A DNA stretch of 34,167 nt, from the NCBI GenBank assembly GCA_902494715.1, contig CABUUJ010000019.1:1-34167 (forward strand), written 5' to 3'. The notes under the pieces are model-generated. The model did no database searches. It was not told the DNA's origin and saw nothing but the letters and a program-made list of their open reading frames with translations. Of this stretch, positions 30,986 through 34,167 are shown piece by piece (position 1 is the stretch's first letter; the number at the start of each line of letters is the position of its first letter). A program made the position numbers and the translations under genes. This DNA is from an uncultured Collinsella sp. (GTDB lineage: Bacteria; Actinomycetota; Coriobacteriia; Coriobacteriales; Coriobacteriaceae).

Positions 30986-31684
30986 ATGGCAGAAAACAAG
31001 GAAGAACAGCTCACCGACGAGGAGCTGGCACAGCTTCAGCTGGCAGAGGAGAACGAGAACGCCGTCGACCGTCTGGTCAAGGAGCTCGGCTGCCCCACGC
31101 GCCGCATCCGTCAGTTTGCCGCCCGCGTGCTGCACCTGCTTGCCGAGCGCGATCCGCAGCGCGTCGTGCCCTGCGTGCCCGCGCTGATCGAGGCACTCGA
31201 CCGCCCCGAGGCTCAGACCCGCTGGGAGGCTCTCGATGCCTTAGCGGCGCTCGCCACTACCTGCCCCGAGCAGCTGGGCGATGCCTTTGAGGGCGCCGAG
31301 ACCGCGCTGTTCGACGAGATTTCCTCCACGCTGCGCTATGCCGCCTTCCGCCTGCTGTGCGTGTGGGGCGCCACGAGCGTCGAGCGTTCGCGCGAGGCTT
31401 GGCCCATCCTGGACGAGGCCATCCAGTGCTACCACGGCGACCTCGAGTATCGCGACATGCTCGGTTGCCTGTACGAGTTTGGCCAGGGCGAGATCGACGC
31501 CGAGGTCGCCGAGAAGCTTGCGCTGCGCCTTAAGTTCGATGCCGAGAACGGCAAGGGCAGCTATCTCAAAGCCCGTTCGAGCGAGATTTGCGAAATGCTT
31601 GTTAAACGTTTTGGCCTGGATCTCTCCAAAAAGAAGAAGCGTGCTAGCGTAAAAAAATCTGACGACGCCGAAGACGAGGAGTAA
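30986..31684 (+). CDS. Helical-repeat (HEAT-like) protein of unknown function
   Basis: 232 residues. An acidic start (MAENKEEQLTDEELAQLQLA) leads to helical repeats of the HEAT/armadillo kind: TRRIRQFAARVLHLLAERDP, VVPCVPALIEALDRPEAQTR, WEALDALAALATTCPEQL and RYAAFRLLCVWGA. A charged tail (KKKKRASVKKSDDAEDEE) closes it. It is probably a protein-binding scaffold in the cytoplasm. It is separated by 15 nt from the membrane-protein gene and 6 nt from isocitrate dehydrogenase, so it is cotranscribed. No enzymatic motif is seen. Confidence 0.85.
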   Translation: MAENKEEQLTDEELAQLQLAEENENAVDRLVKELGCPTRRIRQFAARVLHLLAERDPQRVVPCVPALIEALDRPEAQTRWEALDALAALATTCPEQLGDAFEGAETALFDEISSTLRYAAFRLLCVWGATSVERSREAWPILDEAIQCYHGDLEYRDMLGCLYEFGQGEIDAEVAEKLALRLKFDAENGKGSYLKARSSEICEMLVKRFGLDLSKKKKRASVKKSDDAEDEE

Positions 31685-31690
31685 CAGATT

Positions 31691-32776
31691 ATGGCGCACG
31701 ATGTAGTCCTGATTCCCGGTGACGGTATCGGTCCCGAGATTACGCAGGCCATGCGCCGCGTGGTCGAGGCCACCGGTGTCCAGATCAATTGGAACGTCCA
31801 AGAGGCCGGTGCCGGCGTCATGGACGAGTTTGGCACGCCACTGCCTCAGCACGTGCTCGACGCGGTCGCCGAGACCAAGGTTGCTATCAAAGGCCCCATC
31901 ACCACGCCGGTCGGCACGGGTTTCCGCAGCGTTAACGTCGCCCTGCGCAAGCATTTTGACCTGTACGCCTGCGTGCGACCCTGCCTGTCGCAGCCGGGCG
32001 ACGGCTCGCGCTTCCGCGACGTCGACCTGGTCATCGTGCGTGAGAACACCGAGGACCTCTACGCCGGCATCGAGTTCGATGAGGGCGCTGCCGAGGTCGA
32101 GGAGCTCTCGCAGCTCGTCGAGCGCTCGGGCCAGAAGACCTTCGCCGCGGATTCCGCGATCTCAATCAAGCCCATCTCCATCGCCAAGAGCCGCCGTATT
32201 GTGGAGTACGCCTTTGATTATGCCCGCCGCTGCGGCCGCAAAAAGGTGACGGCCGTGCATAAGGCCAACATCATGAAGGCGACCGACGGCCTGTTCCTGC
32301 GCGTTGCGCGCGAGGTGGCCGCCAACTATCCCGATATCGAGTTCAACGATAAGATTGTCGACGCCACCTGCATGGGCCTGGTCCAGAACCCCAACGACTT
32401 CGATGTCCTGGTGCTGCCCAACCTGTACGGCGACATCGTCAGCGACCTGTGCGCTGGCCTGGTGGGTGGTTTGGGCATGGCCCCCGGCTCCAACATCGGT
32501 GCCGACTGCGCCATTTTCGAGGCAACGCACGGCTCCGCGCCCGATATCGCTGGCCAGGATATCGCCAACCCCACGGCCGAGATCCTCTCTGCTGCGATGA
32601 TGCTCGATCACCTGGGCGAGAACGACGCGGCCAATCGCATTCGCGCCGCCGTTTCTGCCACGCTCGACGAGGGTGAGCAGGTTACCGGCGACGTTCGTCG
32701 TGCCCAGACCGGCTCCGTTGAGGGCGCTGTGGGCACGCAGGCCTTTGCCGATGCCGTTATCGCGCACCTGGCCTAA
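31691..32776 (+). CDS. NAD-type isocitrate dehydrogenase
   Basis: Oxidative decarboxylation of isocitrate to 2-oxoglutarate. Landmarks: VLIPGDGIGPEIT at the start, GTGFRSVNVALRKHFDLYACVRP (substrate Ser and Arg residues), VIVRENTEDLYAGIE, KANIMKATDG, and ATHGSAPDIAGQDIANPTAE. The last segment favours isocitrate over isopropylmalate dehydrogenase, and NAD over NADP. The length of 361 is typical of the short NAD form. It is the last gene of the operon starting at 29457. In an anaerobe with an incomplete citrate cycle it would mainly feed glutamate synthesis. Homoisocitrate or 3-isopropylmalate activity is a less likely alternative. Confidence 0.88.
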   Translation: MAHDVVLIPGDGIGPEITQAMRRVVEATGVQINWNVQEAGAGVMDEFGTPLPQHVLDAVAETKVAIKGPITTPVGTGFRSVNVALRKHFDLYACVRPCLSQPGDGSRFRDVDLVIVRENTEDLYAGIEFDEGAAEVEELSQLVERSGQKTFAADSAISIKPISIAKSRRIVEYAFDYARRCGRKKVTAVHKANIMKATDGLFLRVAREVAANYPDIEFNDKIVDATCMGLVQNPNDFDVLVLPNLYGDIVSDLCAGLVGGLGMAPGSNIGADCAIFEATHGSAPDIAGQDIANPTAEILSAAMMLDHLGENDAANRIRAAVSATLDEGEQVTGDVRRAQTGSVEGAVGTQAFADAVIAHLA

Positions 32777-32835
32777 GGCATGCAGACTGCAAACGCCTAA
32801 ATAGTACTTAAGTGTTTGCGTATAACCTGAGAATC

Positions 32836-32864
32836 AATACGCCCGGCGCTCTGTCGGGCGTATT
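32836..32864 (+). terminator. Hairpin downstream of isocitrate dehydrogenase
   Basis: AATACGCCCG (32836-32845), loop GCGCTCTGT, CGGGCGTATT (32855-32864), with a weak T stretch. It is the probable end of the four-gene operon. Confidence 0.7.
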
Positions 32865-32902
32865 CTATTGCGGACTATGTTTCCTAACAAGGAGTAACTG
32901 AT

Positions 32903-33988
32903 ATGGGTCTGATTCAAAAGAAGGACGAGAAGGACGAGATCGACGGCATCCAGATCATCGAGCGCGGCGAAGGCCCCGACGGTGACGAGGACGAGAAGAT
33001 CGATCTGGTCGCCGGTACGTCTGCCGAGCACATTGCCGCCGGCACGACGGCCGAGGAGGAGGACGCTCGCCTGGAGGCAAAGATCGCCGCGGACGCCGCC
33101 GACGAGAACCTCATGCCCGAGGAACAGGACGAGGACGACGACTCCGACGCGGACGACCATGCATCCAAGCACAAGAAGACGATGATTGCCGCCTTTGTTG
33201 TCGCTATCGTGATCGCTGCTGTGGTCGGCTTCTTTATCGGCAACGGTGGTTTTGGCGGCAAGGGCGTCGGCTCGGCGACCCTCACCGAGGACCAGCTCGA
33301 TTCGACCGTGGCAAGCTACAGCTACAACGGCAAGAAGAGCGACATCACCGCGCGCGAGGCCATCGAGAGCCAGTACAGCCTCGACACCGTCAAGGATGGC
33401 GATGGCAACTACACCGCTCCGTCTGCCGACGTCATCCTGTCCTACGTGCGCAACAAGATTCTGCTCGATGCTGCCGAGGACGAGGGCATTACCGTTTCTT
33501 CCAAGGAAATGAAGAAGTACGCTGAGGATTCCATCGGCACCTCCGACTACAAGACCATGGCCACGCAGTACGGCGTGTCCAAGGACCAGGCCAAGCAGAT
33601 CGTCCGTCAGTCCGCGACGCTGCAGAAGCTCTACAAGAAGAAGGTGGGCGACAGCTCCGCAAGCATGCCGACTGCTCCGACCGAGCCTTCTGACGGCAAC
33701 GAGGAGACTGCGAGCAAGGACTACGCCGATTACATCATCAACCTTGCCGGCGACGAGTGGGATAGCGAAAAGGGTACCTGGAAGGACGCCGATAGCACCT
33801 ACGCTAAGGCCTTCGCTGACGATGCCTTTACGGCCGATAGCGCCACCTACAAGCAGGCCATGACCGCCTATTACACCGCCTACCAGCAGTATTCCTCGCA
33901 GGCTTCGAGCGCCAGCTCCAAGTGGACCGAGTACGCCAACGGCCTCTACGCCAAGGCCAATATCAGCATCTACGGCCTGTTTGCGTAA
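32903..33988 (+). CDS. Membrane-anchored SurA-like (SurA_N) protein
   Basis: A 361-residue single-pass protein. The N-terminal 90 residues are cytoplasmic and extremely acidic (EEQDEDDDSDADD). The membrane helix is at about residues 93-113 (MIAAFVVAIVIAAVVGFFIG). The exterior part is helical and resembles the N-terminal chaperone domain of SurA/trigger-factor-like proteins (ADVILSYVRNKILLDAAEDEG, ITVSSKEMKKYAEDSIG, KDQAKQIVRQSATLQKLYKK). I see no parvulin isomerase domain. It may help secreted proteins fold at the membrane surface; this is family-level inference. ATG at 32903 follows AAGGAG, and TATAAC at 32821 is a weak -10. Confidence 0.8.
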   Translation: MGLIQKKDEKDEIDGIQIIERGEGPDGDEDEKIDLVAGTSAEHIAAGTTAEEEDARLEAKIAADAADENLMPEEQDEDDDSDADDHASKHKKTMIAAFVVAIVIAAVVGFFIGNGGFGGKGVGSATLTEDQLDSTVASYSYNGKKSDITAREAIESQYSLDTVKDGDGNYTAPSADVILSYVRNKILLDAAEDEGITVSSKEMKKYAEDSIGTSDYKTMATQYGVSKDQAKQIVRQSATLQKLYKKKVGDSSASMPTAPTEPSDGNEETASKDYADYIINLAGDEWDSEKGTWKDADSTYAKAFADDAFTADSATYKQAMTAYYTAYQQYSSQASSASSKWTEYANGLYAKANISIYGLFA

Positions 33989-34048
33989 GGTTTGCCTGCA
34001 CTACTGCGCGTTAACCGATCACCTGATTAAGCCCGCTAGAACGGACAA

Positions 34049-34167
34049 TGAACTGCCTCCCATTTCTTGGACATGAGAAATGGGAGGCTTTCTTTATGCG
34101 CGTTGATTTGAGGGTGAAGCATGATGTCGAGGCCAGGAAGGCGGCCATAGGGCTCTTCGAGCTCGGG
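34049..34167 (+). mobile_element. Left end of an IS3-type insertion sequence (cut by the window edge)
   Basis: The likely terminus begins TGAACTGCCTCCCATTTCTT at 34049, with the TG expected at IS3-family tips. GCCTCCCATTTC (34055-34066) pairs with GAAATGGGAGGC (34077-34088), a hairpin that can shield the transposase gene from outside transcription. The right end is outside the window. No gene lies in 33989-34048. Confidence 0.65.
34096..34167 (+). CDS. Transposase OrfA, IS3-family type (partial, 5' end only)
   Basis: Only 24 codons are present (MRVDLRVKHDVEARKAAIGL, then FELG); the frame runs off the right edge. The sequence fits the first helix of the HTH domain of an IS150-like OrfA. ATG at 34096 follows GGGAGG, 8 nt upstream. 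Placement just inside a TG-tipped hairpin supports the call. Confidence 0.6.
   Translation, partial: MRVDLRVKHDVEARKAAIGLFELG

Noticed and set aside
1..34167. tRNA, rRNA, tmRNA, RNase P RNA, CRISPR array or prophage
   Set aside because: No T-loop consensus with cloverleaf pairing, no conserved rRNA or RNase P stretches, no regularly spaced direct repeats, and no phage structural genes were seen.

Overview
The window looks like chromosomal core DNA of a high-GC anaerobic gut actinobacterium of the class Coriobacteriia, most like Collinsella. This is inferred from gene content and codon bias, not from a database match. The bias is strong for G or C at third positions. Lineage-typical content includes a Mn-dependent pyrophosphatase, paired tatA-tatC, hypA-hypB, a zinc-ribbon topoisomerase IA, and a tmk-holB-PSP1 block. 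No rRNA, tRNA, CRISPR array or phage region was seen. Thirty complete protein genes are supported, plus the 5' end of an IS3-type insertion sequence at the right edge.

Layout. 1-5.1 kb: universal stress protein (minus), undecaprenyl-diphosphatase and PcrA/UvrD helicase. 5.3-8.4 kb: sugar metabolism, with mannose-6-phosphate isomerase behind a GntR/UTRA regulator (minus), diverging from a ROK glucokinase. 8.5-13.5 kb: pyrophosphatase, NhaA antiporter, a small unknown protein (minus), a MocR-type aspartate aminotransferase and a STAS protein. 13.6-18.8 kb: Tat translocase, nickel-hydrogenase maturation HypA/HypB and topoisomerase IA. 18.9-19.9 kb: zinc-ribbon membrane protein (minus). 20.1-25.7 kb: thymidylate kinase, clamp-loader delta', RicT/PSP1, ComF and an unknown protein. 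25.7-28.3 kb: an accessory non-coding stretch, an orphan solute-binding lipoprotein and ribosome hibernation factor HPF. 28.4-34.0 kb: DegV; an operon of a hydroxyisobutyrate-dehydrogenase-like enzyme, a membrane protein, a helical-repeat protein and isocitrate dehydrogenase; then a SurA-like membrane protein. From 34.05 kb: IS3-type element.

The protein genes are mostly housekeeping. The most unusual material is between and at the ends of genes. (1) Two elements of about 220-230 bp (11163-11392 and 25699-25917) are bracketed by inverted copies of the same AT-rich repeat of about 48 bp. (2) A hairpin-dense stretch of about 330 nt (26067-26397) follows the only consensus TATAAT noticed in the window and lies between comF and hpf; this is the kind of neighbourhood reported for raiA-motif RNA. 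(3) The hydroxyisobutyrate-dehydrogenase-like enzyme carries a His/Cys-rich C-terminal tail with a triplicated unit. (4) Several long hairpins occur, including a 30-bp perfect inverted repeat around a terminator and REP-like palindromes of at least four sequence types. (5) The leaders of nhaA and comF contain hairpins placed as if to control expression. (6) A protein of unknown family next to comF has a pattern resembling a Vsr/DUF559-like nuclease fold.

All functions rest on motif and family recognition by eye. No alignment, covariance search or structure prediction was run.
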